Below, piece by piece: positions 26,322 through 35,266 of a stretch of DNA of 64,000 bases (position 1 is the first letter of the stretch; each line of letters starts with the position of its first letter). Location of the stretch: assembly GCF_036226925.1 (NCBI RefSeq), contig NZ_CP109031.1, positions 1,612,001-1,676,000 of the forward strand, read 5' to 3'. The translations under genes and the position numbers were made by a program. Origin of the DNA: Streptomyces sp. NBC_00659. Lineage in GTDB: Bacteria > Actinomycetota > Actinomycetes > Streptomycetales > Streptomycetaceae. The notes beneath the pieces are model-generated. The model worked only from the letters and a program-made list of their open reading frames with translations, made no database searches and was not told the origin of the DNA.

Positions 26322-27971
26322 TCAGCAGCGGGCGCGGTCCTGTGTGAGCGTCCCTTGCACGGTGACCAGGGAGCGGTCGTAACAGCCGGCCGAACCGTGG
26401 CGCCTGTAGCGCTCGCTCGTCGTGGCGACCGCGTGACGCTGGTCGCGCGGCACGCCGGCCGTGTACGTGGCGTCACCCGTGTAGGTGTCGTCGAGCCGTG
26501 ACCACGTGGTGGGCCGGCCGCCCGACTCCTCGGCCACGGAGGCCTGGTCGCCGAGCGTCAGCACGGTCCGCAGCCGGTCGTCCGCGCCGAGGGTCGTCGT
26601 GCCGTCCATCGTGTACGCGCGCCGGGTGCGCGTCGTCGTGGCGGGTCCGCGTCCGTCGACGGTCACCACCTCGTCGTCGGACCACGTCGCCTCGAGGCCG
26701 TCCGTGTTCTCGCCCTCGGTCCAGCGGTGCGTGGAGTTGTTCGCGAGGGTGCGGCTGACCGTCGTCACCACTCGGCCGTGCGAGGTGTCGAGGTACCCGG
26801 CGACCGTCAGCCGATGCCGTCCCGCGGTCTCGACACGGTGCTCCGAACCGGGTGTGTACGTCGAGGAGTCGGTGAGATCGCCCGCCTCGGCCCGCAGGAG
26901 CGCACCGCTCACATGGCCGCGCCGGGCGTCCTGCCGGACCAGCACGTTGACGGGCAGGCTCCAGCCCGGCTGCCCCTCGGGAACGCCTACGACGGAGACG
27001 TCGATCCGGTGCGGAAGCCCGTCGTTGAGCAGTCCGGCGAACGGGGTCAGGTCGTACTCGATGGGCTTGACGGCGAAGGCGCGGGGCCCCGGAATCACGT
27101 ACCAGAGGAAGGGATTGGACCAGCCGCCGGTCCACACGGTCGGGAACGGTTCGGCGATACCGGCGAGTCGGCCGTCGACCTCGATCTGCACCTCACGGTA
27201 GGGGCCGTTGTCCGCCTTGCAGGAGTACGGTGCCGCGTCCGGGACCGTCAGGTACCAGACCTCCTCACAGCCACCGCCGGACCCGGTCGCGTACACCTCG
27301 GCGATCACGCGTTCGCTGTTGCGCGGGGTGGTCAGGGTGCCGTCCTTGAGGGTCAGGACACGGTCAGGAGTCACGGCGGGCCTGCCCGCGTAGAACGTCA
27401 GCGTGGCCTTGACGTCGAGAACCCCGGTGTACGTGTCGTCGACGACGTTCCCGATCAGCATCTCGACGTCGTGGCTCCGCCGGAACGTGTCGCTGTAGCG
27501 CGTCACATCCGTCTCGACGGACCACTCGATCCCGTCGGGCGACGGCTCCGGGGTGGACGTACGGAGAATCTCGACCCCGCCGACGTGCAGATAGCCGAGA
27601 CGGTCGAACTGGCGCCCCTTGACCTTGCCTTCGAGCCGGAGCACGACCTCGCTCCAGCGGTCGCCGCAGCCCGACGGCGGGGTGTACGTGCCCTTGTAGG
27701 GCGTGAAGTCACGGAACTGCGCCTCGGCGAGCGTCACTTCACAGGACGGCGCGGACGGCCTGGCGACGGGCGGGGCGGCGGTGACGGGGTCGTGCCAGTC
27801 GCTGCCGAACTCGGCGGGCACGTCGGACGATCGGGCGACGGGCGCGGTGGAGGCCGCGGACGCACGAGCCGCGACGGACGCGGTGGCCGCCGGAGCCGGG
27901 CCCGCCCCGAGGAGGGCGCTCGCCACGAGGATCACTCCGGCAAGCATGGACATGATGACCGGTCTACTCAT
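26322..27971 (-). CDS. Secreted PNGase A-like (peptide-N4-asparagine amidase A) protein
   Basis: The protein has 549 residues with a Sec signal peptide (MSRPVIMSMLAGVILVASALLG, cleavage near the AxA of GPAPAA). The core carries the recognisable PNGase A strand pattern RLGYLHVGGVEILRTSTPEP followed by WSVETDVTRYSDTF, and later FPTVWTGGWSNPFLWYVIPG. Eukaryotic and some bacterial relatives release N-glycans from glycoproteins. The ATG at 27971 begins the signal peptide directly; the frame further upstream does not look coding. It converges with the dehydrogenase gene. Enzyme activity is inferred from family resemblance only. Confidence 0.82.
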   Translation of the reverse strand: MSRPVIMSMLAGVILVASALLGAGPAPAATASVAARASAASTAPVARSSDVPAEFGSDWHDPVTAAPPVARPSAPSCEVTLAEAQFRDFTPYKGTYTPPSGCGDRWSEVVLRLEGKVKGRQFDRLGYLHVGGVEILRTSTPEPSPDGIEWSVETDVTRYSDTFRRSHDVEMLIGNVVDDTYTGVLDVKATLTFYAGRPAVTPDRVLTLKDGTLTTPRNSERVIAEVYATGSGGGCEEVWYLTVPDAAPYSCKADNGPYREVQIEVDGRLAGIAEPFPTVWTGGWSNPFLWYVIPGPRAFAVKPIEYDLTPFAGLLNDGLPHRIDVSVVGVPEGQPGWSLPVNVLVRQDARRGHVSGALLRAEAGDLTDSSTYTPGSEHRVETAGRHRLTVAGYLDTSHGRVVTTVSRTLANNSTHRWTEGENTDGLEATWSDDEVVTVDGRGPATTTRTRRAYTMDGTTTLGADDRLRTVLTLGDQASVAEESGGRPTTWSRLDDTYTGDATYTAGVPRDQRHAVATTSERYRRHGSAGCYDRSLVTVQGTLTQDRARC

Positions 27972-28073
27972 GTGCGGTGTTCTACGGGGCGGTCGAGCCG
28001 GCCGCAATGGCGCACCGACGCCCCCCGGCCACCCGCCCCGGGCTCTTCGGCGCGGCTGGGGCGCGCCGGACCG

Positions 28074-28823
28074 CTAAGCCTTCAGGTTCGCTTTGTCCCC
28101 CATCACCACCACGGGGTGCTCTTCCGGGTCGAGCGTGCGCAGGAGGTACTCCATGCCCTCCTTGGGCAGACTCACGCACGCCGACGTGCCGGTGCCGTGG
28201 TCCATGTGCAGCCAGATGCCGCCGCCCTTGTCATCGCCCCAGGGCCGGGTCGGATCGTCCGGAGGATTGCCCTCGACGCGGTTGTAGTCGATGGCGATGA
28301 CGTAGTCGAAGTCGTGCCAGTAGGACTCGGGCCAGTCGTGGGGAGCCTGGTACGTCCCGGACTGCGTGTACGGCAACCGGGCACCCGGGTCGTCGAGCAC
28401 GCCACCGGCGTCGCTGAGCGTGAACACACCGACGGGGCTGCGCTTGTCGTCCTCGTGATGGTCGGTGGTCCAGCCCTTCGTCCCGTTGTGCGCAGCCCAG
28501 CTACGCGTCTTCTCCCAGGCCGTACCGGACTTCGTGTACAGCACGGCCGTGGAGTCCGCGGAGTCCTTGCCGTCGCCGTACACCGCCAGCACCTGGCCCG
28601 AGCCGGAGGGGATCCGCCGCTGGAGCCGGTCGCCCACGTCGGGGATGCGTGTCGGGTCGACCGCGGGCGCACTCGTACGAGCGACCGCACCGGGGGCTCC
28701 CGCGCGGCCCTTCGCCCCGCCGCCGCTCCCGCCCTCCACTCCACCGCAGGCCGTGAGAGCGACCGCGACGGCTCCGCAGACCACGGCCGCGAGCCCCGTG
28801 CGCATCGCACCGTTCTTTCGCAT
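28074..28823 (-). CDS. L,D-transpeptidase-like (YkuD) lipoprotein
   Basis: The protein has 249 residues. It has a lipoprotein signal ending VALTAC, a Gly/Ala-rich linker, and a YkuD-type catalytic domain whose active site reads HMDHGTGTSACVSLP. This matches the HxxGTxxSxGC pattern with a catalytic Cys. Such enzymes form 3-3 peptidoglycan crosslinks, or in this shorter class act on other cell-wall amide bonds. ATG 28823 is preferred because GAGG lies 8 nt upstream; ATG 28832 and an earlier start are possible. It is head-to-head with the ABC heterodimer operon, with a 219-bp gap. Confidence 0.85.
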   Translation of the reverse strand: MRKNGAMRTGLAAVVCGAVAVALTACGGVEGGSGGGAKGRAGAPGAVARTSAPAVDPTRIPDVGDRLQRRIPSGSGQVLAVYGDGKDSADSTAVLYTKSGTAWEKTRSWAAHNGTKGWTTDHHEDDKRSPVGVFTLSDAGGVLDDPGARLPYTQSGTYQAPHDWPESYWHDFDYVIAIDYNRVEGNPPDDPTRPWGDDKGGGIWLHMDHGTGTSACVSLPKEGMEYLLRTLDPEEHPVVVMGDKANLKA

Positions 28824-29042
28824 GCCGTCCATCCTCGCACCACGTATCGGGCGAATCACCCTTCCCTCCCGTTCCGGCCAGTCGCGGCCGCGGCGGTCCG
28901 GTTCCTTGCGGCAGGGCGGAAAACCGTTTGCTTTCGACCACGCTCCGACGCGAACCTTTCACGGTTTGCTGTCGGCCCCCGGCCGGACGGCTGCCGACAT
29001 CCGGAGCACTCTCCATCGCCTGACACGAGCCACTGGGACGTC

Positions 29043-30911
29043 ATGCAGATCCAAGACCTTCCGTATCCCGACCCGGGTGTGCCCGACGTGCGCTCAGGTC
29101 CCCGATTCCTGTGGTGGCTCGGGCGGAATCAGCTCGGCGGACAGTTCAAGGCCCTGGCCTGGGGCCTGCTGCACTTCCTGGCCGTCTCCGCACTGCCGTT
29201 CTGTGTCGGTCTGGCCGTCCAGTCCGTCGTCGACCACTCCGGCACCCGGCTCGCCCTGACCGGCGCGCTGATGGCGGTGTGCGGCGCCTGCATCGCCCTC
29301 GGCGAACTCATGCTCCACCGCACAGCGGTCACCAACTGGATCACCGCGGCCGCGCGCGTCCAGCAACTGCTGGCCCGCAGAACCGCACTGCTGGGCTCCG
29401 CGCTCACGCGGCGCGTCGCGGCGGGCGAGGTGGTCGCGGTCTCCACCGGCGACGTCGAGAGGATCGGCTGGTTCGTGGAGGGCGTGTCGCGGTTCTCGGC
29501 TGCCGCCGTGACGGTCGTGGTGGTCTGTGTGACCCTGGTCGTCTACCAGCCGGCCCTGGGCGTGATCGTCGCCGTGGGTGTGCCCGTGCTGGCGGTGGCC
29601 GTACTGCCGCTGCTGCCCCGCGCCACCCGGCGCGCCGACTTCCAGCGGGAGAAGGCGGGCCGCGCGACCGAACTGGCCTCCGACACCGTGGCGGGCCTGC
29701 GGGTACTGCGCGGCATCGGCGGTGAGGAACTCTTCCTCGACCGCTACCGCCGCGCCTCCCAGGAGGTGCGCCGGGCCGCCGTACGCAGCGCGCGCATGTG
29801 GTCGGCGATCTCGGCGATCCAGGTGCTGCTGCCCGGTCTGCTGATGATCGCCGTCGTCTGGCGCGGTGTGCAGTTGGCCCGGGACGGCCGGATCGAGGTC
29901 GGTGAACTGGTCACCGTGTACAGCGCCGTCATGCTTCTCACGTACCCGTTGCGGCATTTCGAGGAGATCGCGATGGCCTACTCCTTCTCGCGTCCGGCGG
30001 CCAAGCGAGCCGCTGGGGTGCTGTCTCTGGAACGGGCCATGGACAGCGGCGGCTCACGCGCCGCCGAGGTGCCGGGCGGCGATCTGTACGACCCGGTGAC
30101 CGGTCTGCTCGCTCCCGAGGGCCGGTTCACGGCCGTGGTGTGTGGGGACCCGGACGCGGCGGGGCTGCTGGCCGAACGGCTCGGCGGCCACGCCTCCCAG
30201 CAAGCTGAGCTGGCTCGCGCCGAGGGCGGGCCGAGGAACACCTCGGTGGTCCTCGGGGGCGTGCCGCTGGACGAGTTGCCCCTGGAGTGCGCCCGCACCG
30301 CCGTCCTCGTCCAGGACAAGGATCCGGTGCTGCTGTCGGGCTCCCTGCGCGAGTTGCTCGATGTGCCCGCCTCGGGTCTCGTGAGCGCCGAGGCAGCCCT
30401 GTCCGCGGCCCAGTGCGGCGACGTGCTGGACGCGCTCACCCAGGGATCGCTCGACACCGAGGATCCGATGGACGCCCGCGTCACGGAACGCGGCCGCTCC
30501 CTGTCCGGGGGCCAGCGCCAGCGGCTCGCACTGGCCCGGTCCCTGATCACGGACCCGGAGGTACTCGTCCTGGACGAGCCGACGTCCGCGGTCGACTCAC
30601 ACACCGAGGCTCGGATCGCCGACGGAGTGCGCTCCCTGCGCGCCGGGCGCACGACCGTGGTCTTCACCTCCTCACCGCTGCTCCTGGACCACGCGGACCG
30701 GGTCGTCCTCGTCCACGAGGGCGAGGTCGTCGCGGTCGGCGTGCACCGCGAGCTGGTGCACAGCGAGCCGCGATACCGGGCCGTGGTGACCCGCGAGACC
30801 GAGGAAGAGGCCGCCGCGGAAGCCGCGGACCGGACCGCTCTCGGCGCGGTGACCGTGGACGACGAGGCCGTTCTCGACGGCGTACTGGAAGAGATCGAGG
30901 AGACCGCATGA
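29043..30911 (+). CDS. ABC exporter half, NBD with lost Walker A but intact signature
   Basis: The protein has 622 residues. A type-1 exporter membrane domain (about 35-320) is followed by a nucleotide-binding domain. In that domain the P-loop position reads CGDPDAAGLL (367-376), with no GxxGxGKS/T, so it cannot bind ATP in the usual way. The signature LSGGQRQR (487-494) and Walker B VLVLDEPTS (Asp511-Glu512) are intact. The C-terminus is an acidic tail of about 40 residues. It overlaps the next gene by ATGA, so the pair is coupled and must act as a heterodimer. The start is ATG with a weak ribosome site. Confidence 0.9.
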   Translation: MQIQDLPYPDPGVPDVRSGPRFLWWLGRNQLGGQFKALAWGLLHFLAVSALPFCVGLAVQSVVDHSGTRLALTGALMAVCGACIALGELMLHRTAVTNWITAAARVQQLLARRTALLGSALTRRVAAGEVVAVSTGDVERIGWFVEGVSRFSAAAVTVVVVCVTLVVYQPALGVIVAVGVPVLAVAVLPLLPRATRRADFQREKAGRATELASDTVAGLRVLRGIGGEELFLDRYRRASQEVRRAAVRSARMWSAISAIQVLLPGLLMIAVVWRGVQLARDGRIEVGELVTVYSAVMLLTYPLRHFEEIAMAYSFSRPAAKRAAGVLSLERAMDSGGSRAAEVPGGDLYDPVTGLLAPEGRFTAVVCGDPDAAGLLAERLGGHASQQAELARAEGGPRNTSVVLGGVPLDELPLECARTAVLVQDKDPVLLSGSLRELLDVPASGLVSAEAALSAAQCGDVLDALTQGSLDTEDPMDARVTERGRSLSGGQRQRLALARSLITDPEVLVLDEPTSAVDSHTEARIADGVRSLRAGRTTVVFTSSPLLLDHADRVVLVHEGEVVAVGVHRELVHSEPRYRAVVTRETEEEAAAEAADRTALGAVTVDDEAVLDGVLEEIEETA

Positions 30912-32926
30912 TCGGCGTGGCGCCACCCGCGTACGACCCGGCCGCCCCGACGGCGGCGAACACGTTGCCCGTCGGCGCGCCCGCGACCGTACGCGCCTAC
31001 GTGACCGAGCTGTTCCGACGGCACCGCAGGGCCTTCCTGCTCCTGGTCGCCGTCAACACCGTGGCCGTCGTGGCCTCGATGGCCGGGCCCTATCTGCTGG
31101 GCTCGGTCGTCGAACGCGTCTCGGACCACGCGGACGACCTCCATCTGGAGGCCACCTCCGCCATCTTCGTCGTCGCGCTCGTCATCCAGGCCGTGTTCGT
31201 CCGGCAGGTGCGGCTGCGGGGTGCCATGCTCGGCGAGCGGATGCTGGCAGATCTGCGCGAGGACTTCCTCGTACGGTCGGTCGGTCTGCCGCCCGGCGTC
31301 CTGGAACGGGCCGGGACGGGCGACCTGCTGTCCCGTATCACCACCGACATCGACCGGCTCGCCAACGCGATGCGCGAGGCCGTCCCACAGCTGGCCATCG
31401 GTGTCGTGTGGGCGGCACTGCTGCTCGGCGGACTCGCCGTGACCGCCCCCGTACTCGCTCCCGCCGTCCTGGTCGCCGTTCCGGTGCTGGTGATGGGCTG
31501 CCGCTGGTACTTCAAGCGGGCGCCGGCCGCCTACCGCTCGGAGGCGGCCGGCTACGCCGCCGTCGCCGCGGTCCTCGCCGAGACGGTCGACGCCGGGCGC
31601 ACCATCGAGGTGCACCGTCTGGACAGGAGCCGCATCGAGCTGTCGGACCGCCGGGTCAGGGAATGGACGGCGTGGGAGCGCTACACGCTCTGGCTGCGGT
31701 CGGTTCTCTTCCCGGTCGTCAACATCACGCATGTCACCGTGCTCTGCTCGGTCCTGATGATCGGCGGGTGGCTCGCTCTCCAGGGCTGGATCGGGGTGGG
31801 GCAGCTGACGACGGGTGCGCTGATCGCCCAGATGCTCGTCGACCCGGTGGGACTGATCCTGCGCTGGTACGACGAGCTCCAGGTCGCCCAGGTGTCGCTG
31901 GCGCGGCTGGTCGGTGTCCGGGACATCGAGCCGGACGCGGGCGACCCGGGCGTGAAGCCGGAGGGACGCGACGTCCACGCGGACCGGGTGCACTTCGGCT
32001 ACCGCGCGGGCGTGGACGTACTGCGGGAGGTCTCCCTGGCGGTGCCGCCCGGCACCCGGCTCGCTCTGGTCGGCCCGTCCGGCGCGGGGAAGTCCACCCT
32101 GGGCAGGCTGCTCGCCGGGATCTACGCGCCCCGGGACGGCCGCATCACCCTCGGCGGCGCCGAGCTGTCCCGGATGCCCGCGGAGGAGGTCCGGGCGCAC
32201 GTGGCTCTGGTCAACCAGGAGCACCATGTGTTCGTGGGCTCCCTGCGCGACAACCTGCTGCTCGCCGTCCCCCAATCTCGGCAGCATCAGGACGACGAGC
32301 AGGAGCACCATCAGGGGCAGGTTCCGGCTGCTGACACTGGCGCCGGTGCTAGTCCTGGCGCTGGTGCTGGTCCTGGTGCCGAGGCTGATGCTGGTGCCGA
32401 GGCTGATGCTGGTGCCGAGGCTGGTGCTGGTGCCGAGGCTGGTGCTGGTGCCGAGGCTGGTGCTGGTGCCGAGGCTGGTGCTGGTGCCGAGGCTGCGGGC
32501 GATGGCGCCGCCTCCGTCGACGCCCGGCTGTGGGCGGCTCTCGGCGCGGTCGACGCGACCGGCTGGGCGCGGGCGCTGGACGACGGTCTGGACACCGAGG
32601 TCGGCTCGGGCGGGTTCGCGCTCACGCCCGCCCAGGCCCAGCAGATCGCGCTGGCCCGGCTGGTGCTGGCCGACCCGCACACCCTGGTCCTGGACGAAGC
32701 GACCTCGCTCCTGGACCCGCGGGCGGCCCGCCATCTGGAACGCTCGCTGGCCCGCGTCCTCGACGGCCGCACCGTCGTCGCCATCGCCCACCGCCTCCAC
32801 ACCGCTCACGACGCGGACGTCATCGCCGTGGTCGAGAACGGCCGCATCAGCGAACTCGGCAGCCACGAACAACTGGTCGCGGCGGACGGCGCGTACGCGG
32901 CGCTGTGGAGGTCCTGGCACGGGTGA
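30908..32926 (+). CDS. ABC exporter half, NBD with intact Walker A but degenerate signature and repeat insertion
   Basis: The protein has 672 residues. A membrane domain (about 25-330) is followed by a nucleotide-binding domain with Walker A GPSGAGKST (389-397) and Walker B LVLDEATS (Asp596-Glu597). The signature is LTPAQAQQ (572-579) instead of LSGGQ. Together with its partner this makes one complete composite site (this Walker A with the partner's LSGGQ) and one fully degenerate site. Between the helical subdomain and the signature sits an 82-residue low-complexity insertion (about 455-536) rich in Ala, Gly and Glu. The substrate is unknown; the family includes peptide and siderophore-like exporters. 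Confidence 0.9.
   Translation: MIGVAPPAYDPAAPTAANTLPVGAPATVRAYVTELFRRHRRAFLLLVAVNTVAVVASMAGPYLLGSVVERVSDHADDLHLEATSAIFVVALVIQAVFVRQVRLRGAMLGERMLADLREDFLVRSVGLPPGVLERAGTGDLLSRITTDIDRLANAMREAVPQLAIGVVWAALLLGGLAVTAPVLAPAVLVAVPVLVMGCRWYFKRAPAAYRSEAAGYAAVAAVLAETVDAGRTIEVHRLDRSRIELSDRRVREWTAWERYTLWLRSVLFPVVNITHVTVLCSVLMIGGWLALQGWIGVGQLTTGALIAQMLVDPVGLILRWYDELQVAQVSLARLVGVRDIEPDAGDPGVKPEGRDVHADRVHFGYRAGVDVLREVSLAVPPGTRLALVGPSGAGKSTLGRLLAGIYAPRDGRITLGGAELSRMPAEEVRAHVALVNQEHHVFVGSLRDNLLLAVPQSRQHQDDEQEHHQGQVPAADTGAGASPGAGAGPGAEADAGAEADAGAEAGAGAEAGAGAEAGAGAEAGAGAEAAGDGAASVDARLWAALGAVDATGWARALDDGLDTEVGSGGFALTPAQAQQIALARLVLADPHTLVLDEATSLLDPRAARHLERSLARVLDGRTVVAIAHRLHTAHDADVIAVVENGRISELGSHEQLVAADGAYAALWRSWHG
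32381..32488 (+). repeat. Six 18-bp tandem repeats inside the ABC exporter gene
   Basis: Units of GAGGCTGRTGCTGGTGCC begin at 32381, 32399, 32417, 32435, 32453 and 32471, with only one variable base (A in the first two, G in the rest). They encode AEADAG or AEAGAG and keep the frame. Near-identity of units points to recent slippage, so copy number may vary between strains. Confidence 0.95.
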
Positions 32927-33454
32927 GCGGGGTGCCCGGACGGGGCCACCGGCCCGCGAGCCGGGTCCCGAGCGGGACCATCTGCCCGCGACGCGTGGGG
33001 CAGGTGTCGGCCGGATCAGCCAGGGCTGCCGGGACTGCCGGGACTGCCGGGACTGCCGGGGCTGCCGGGGCTGCCAGGGCTGCCTTCGGGGCTGCCAGGC
33101 CATGCGACAGGCGTCGCACCGGTCCGTTCCCACGTTCACCGTGTACGGGCCCGCTCCGGCGCGGGTCCCGGCCGTGCCTCCGTTTCCGCCGCTCGCCGGG
33201 AACAGGGGCACGACCGTCGCCCGCGCGCCCCGTGAGGGGCCCTGCGAGCGGGCGACGGTCCCTGCGACGCTGCTGGTCGGCCCCTGTGGCGTTGCGCGGT
33301 GCCGAAGGGGGGTGGAAGGCTGGACGTGGGCACCCGCTCGGGGGACTCCCGCGAACCAACCGGTCCGCGGGGAGCAACGACTGTGTCCTCGGGTCCGCGC
33401 GCCCGCCGTCGAACACGGCGGCTCCGGTCCCGTCCGCACCCCCTGGAGGTACCC
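32927..33454. other. 528-bp intergenic region with 9-nt repeats
   Basis: No gene is called between the ABC pair and the DUF5709 gene. The first part carries the 9-nt repeat block listed separately. The region 33200-33300 contains G/C-rich self-complementary sequence such as CCCCGTGAGGGG. The DUF5709 promoter should lie after 33300. No Zur-box-like palindrome is visible. Confidence 0.5.
33022..33096. repeat. 9-nt tandem repeats (GGGRCTGCC)
   Basis: Seven consecutive units run from 33022 to 33084 and an eighth follows at 33088-33096 after TTC. Bases 1 and 4 vary (A/G). Nothing here resembles a known site, and the reading frames have no family resemblance. Confidence 0.9.
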
Positions 33455-33925
33455 GTGGACAGCGCCGACGGATGGGGAGACGACGTCTACCAGCCCGACG
33501 GATCCGAGGTACAGGACGACGCGGGGCTGCTCGACGCCGAGGACACACTGGTGACGGACGGCGTGAGTGATCCCCTGGACCGCGGCTGGTCCCCGCCGGA
33601 GCGGCCGTGGGCGGTGGAGCACCGTGGGGTGACCGCCTCGGAACGCCGGGCGGGCGAGACCCTGGACGAGCGCCTCGCCGACGAGCTGCCCGACATCGCC
33701 GGATCCGACGGAGACGGCATCGGCGACTGCGAGGGCACCGACGGAGAGCCCCTCGACAACGAGGTGGGTGCCCTGCGCTCCGGACGGCTGGTGGCCCCGA
33801 ACGAAGGCGCGCACGAGGACGAGGAGAGCGGGCTCATCGCCACGGACATCGGCATCGACGGCGCCGCGGCCTCGGCGGAGGAAGCCGCGATGCACATCGT
33901 CGACGAGGACGCCGTGTCCGGCTGA
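33455..33925 (+). CDS. DUF5709-family acidic protein
   Basis: The protein has 156 residues, very acidic and soluble. It has the DUF5709 pattern YQPDGSEVQDDAGLLDAEDT, then GWSPPERPWAVE and GETLDERLADELPD. The family is actinobacterial and its function is unknown. GTG 33455 is chosen because GGAGGT lies 4 nt upstream; the longer frame begins in non-coding sequence. It is followed 36 bp later by the L31 gene on the same strand. Confidence 0.9.
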   Translation: MDSADGWGDDVYQPDGSEVQDDAGLLDAEDTLVTDGVSDPLDRGWSPPERPWAVEHRGVTASERRAGETLDERLADELPDIAGSDGDGIGDCEGTDGEPLDNEVGALRSGRLVAPNEGAHEDEESGLIATDIGIDGAAASAEEAAMHIVDEDAVSG

Positions 33926-33961
33926 CCGGCACGCGTCCCGCTTCTCCCCCAAGGAGTCGCC

Positions 33962-34237
33962 ATGCAGCAGGACAAGCAGCCCGACTACCGCCCCGTGGTG
34001 TTCCGCGACCGCGTCGCCGGATACGCCTTTCTCACACGCTCCACCGCCACGAGCGACCGGACCATCGACTGGGACGACGGCGAGACCTACCCGGTCGTGG
34101 ACGTCGAGATCTCCTCGGAGAGTCATCCCTTCTACACGGGCAAGGCCCGCACGGTGGACTCCGAGGGCCGCATCGCCCAGTTCGAGCGGCGTTTCGGAGG
34201 CGGGGACCAGGGGTCCGGCACAGGGGACGACGGCTGA
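33962..34237 (+). CDS. rpmE2: 50S ribosomal protein L31, type B (zinc-independent)
   Basis: The protein has 91 residues. The sequence [20 protein letters not shown], then [17 protein letters not shown] and FERRFG, is diagnostic for type B L31. There are no cysteines, so the zinc-ribbon of the type A protein is absent. Such paralogues replace the zinc-containing L31 on ribosomes when zinc is scarce. AAGGAG lies 5 nt before the ATG. The C-terminus has a Gly/Asp-rich extension beyond the family core. No Zur-like palindrome is seen in the 36 bp upstream, so it may be transcribed from the DUF5709 promoter. Confidence 0.93.
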   Translation: MQQDKQPDYRPVVFRDRVAGYAFLTRSTATSDRTIDWDDGETYPVVDVEISSESHPFYTGKARTVDSEGRIAQFERRFGGGDQGSGTGDDG

Positions 34238-34242
34238 CCGTG

Positions 34243-34275
34243 ACCGGCGCCCCGCTTCGAGCCATGGGCGCCGGT
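34243..34275. terminator. Hairpin after rpmE2
   Basis: ACCGGCGCC (34243-34251) pairs perfectly with GGCGCCGGT (34267-34275) across a 15-nt loop, between two convergent genes. Confidence 0.5.
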
Positions 34276-34326
34276 ACGGCCACGAAGGAGTCGCGCGACG
34301 GTGGCGCGATCCGGGAGGCTCCGGAC

Positions 34327-35121
34327 TCAGATGTAATTCAGGGCGGCCGCGCAGCCCACGGCACCCAGCACCATGAACACCGGCGTCAGCACCTTGAGCT
34401 CGACCCAGCTGCCCGCGCGGAAGCGCATCGCCTTGGGCGGGCCTATCGGGTACCAGCGCTTGCGGCCGACCGGGATGGGCCAAAGGATCGGGCAGCCGGA
34501 CACCGTCAGCGCGTCCCCGATGTCGTGCACCAGGGCACCGAGAATGATCGGCAGCCCGAGCCAGAGGTACTCCTGGCCCGGCGCCGTGAACAGCCAGTCC
34601 GAGCCGTTGCCCGGCTTGTCCAGAGTCTGCGCGAGGATCCACGAGCTCGTCGCGGCGAGCAGCCAGACCAGGACGTTGCTGCTCGAACCGCGGGCGGCCC
34701 GCCACAGCAGACCCTCGATGGCGAGCACCATGTGCACGAAGAGGATGCCGAGGACCGCCCAGCGACCGCAGGTGATCGCCAGCACCGCCGTGCCCGATCC
34801 GAGCGCCACCGCCCACACCCAGGTGTGCGTCAGCGTGCGGTGACCGCCGCTGCGCCGGGGGTCGCCCGGCTTTCGGGTCCCCTTGTAGGCGGCGTAGGAG
34901 AGCTTGTCGACGATCTCGCACAGTCTTCGTGACACCGGTCCGAAGGCATTGGAGATCGTGGCGGCCTTGTGGTCCAGATCCGGGGCGAGAGCGGCGCCCG
35001 CGCAGATCAGGGCGCCGACGAGCAGGACCGGCCAGGGCATGGCATGGCCGGCCGCGGCTGCCGCCGCTCCGACGCCGAGCCAGGCCGCGGCCCCCGACAG
35101 TGAGTGTGCTGGTCCCATCAT
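34327..35121 (-). CDS. YdjM-like membrane-bound metal-dependent hydrolase (DUF457)
   Basis: The protein has 264 residues with several membrane helices. It opens MMGPAHSLSGAAAWLGVG and has the histidine/aspartate motifs AGAALAPDLDHK and GGHRTLTHTW, plus LGALVHDIGDALT. These are the putative metal ligands of the YdjM/DUF457 family. The family is annotated as hydrolase-like, and E. coli YdjM is an SOS-regulated membrane protein; no reaction is established. ATG 35121 fits the family N-terminus and has a GGGGA-type site; ATG 35139 and 35172 are in frame. It is divergent from the helicase. Confidence 0.85.
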   Translation of the reverse strand: MMGPAHSLSGAAAWLGVGAAAAAAGHAMPWPVLLVGALICAGAALAPDLDHKAATISNAFGPVSRRLCEIVDKLSYAAYKGTRKPGDPRRSGGHRTLTHTWVWAVALGSGTAVLAITCGRWAVLGILFVHMVLAIEGLLWRAARGSSSNVLVWLLAATSSWILAQTLDKPGNGSDWLFTAPGQEYLWLGLPIILGALVHDIGDALTVSGCPILWPIPVGRKRWYPIGPPKAMRFRAGSWVELKVLTPVFMVLGAVGCAAALNYI

Positions 35122-35266
35122 GGCCGTTCCCCGCCCCATTCCTCTTGTAACGCTGTCCAGTTGCCCGTGCACGCTGACGCGTCACCGGCGCCACAGCGTA
35201 GCGGTCGTGATCTTTGCCCGAACATCCGATTCCCCCATCACGTGCATCGACAGGCAAGATGGGGGC

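Noticed and set aside
32381..33096. Repeat blocks as a CRISPR array
   Set aside because: Units are contiguous with no unique spacers, and the first block is in-frame coding sequence.
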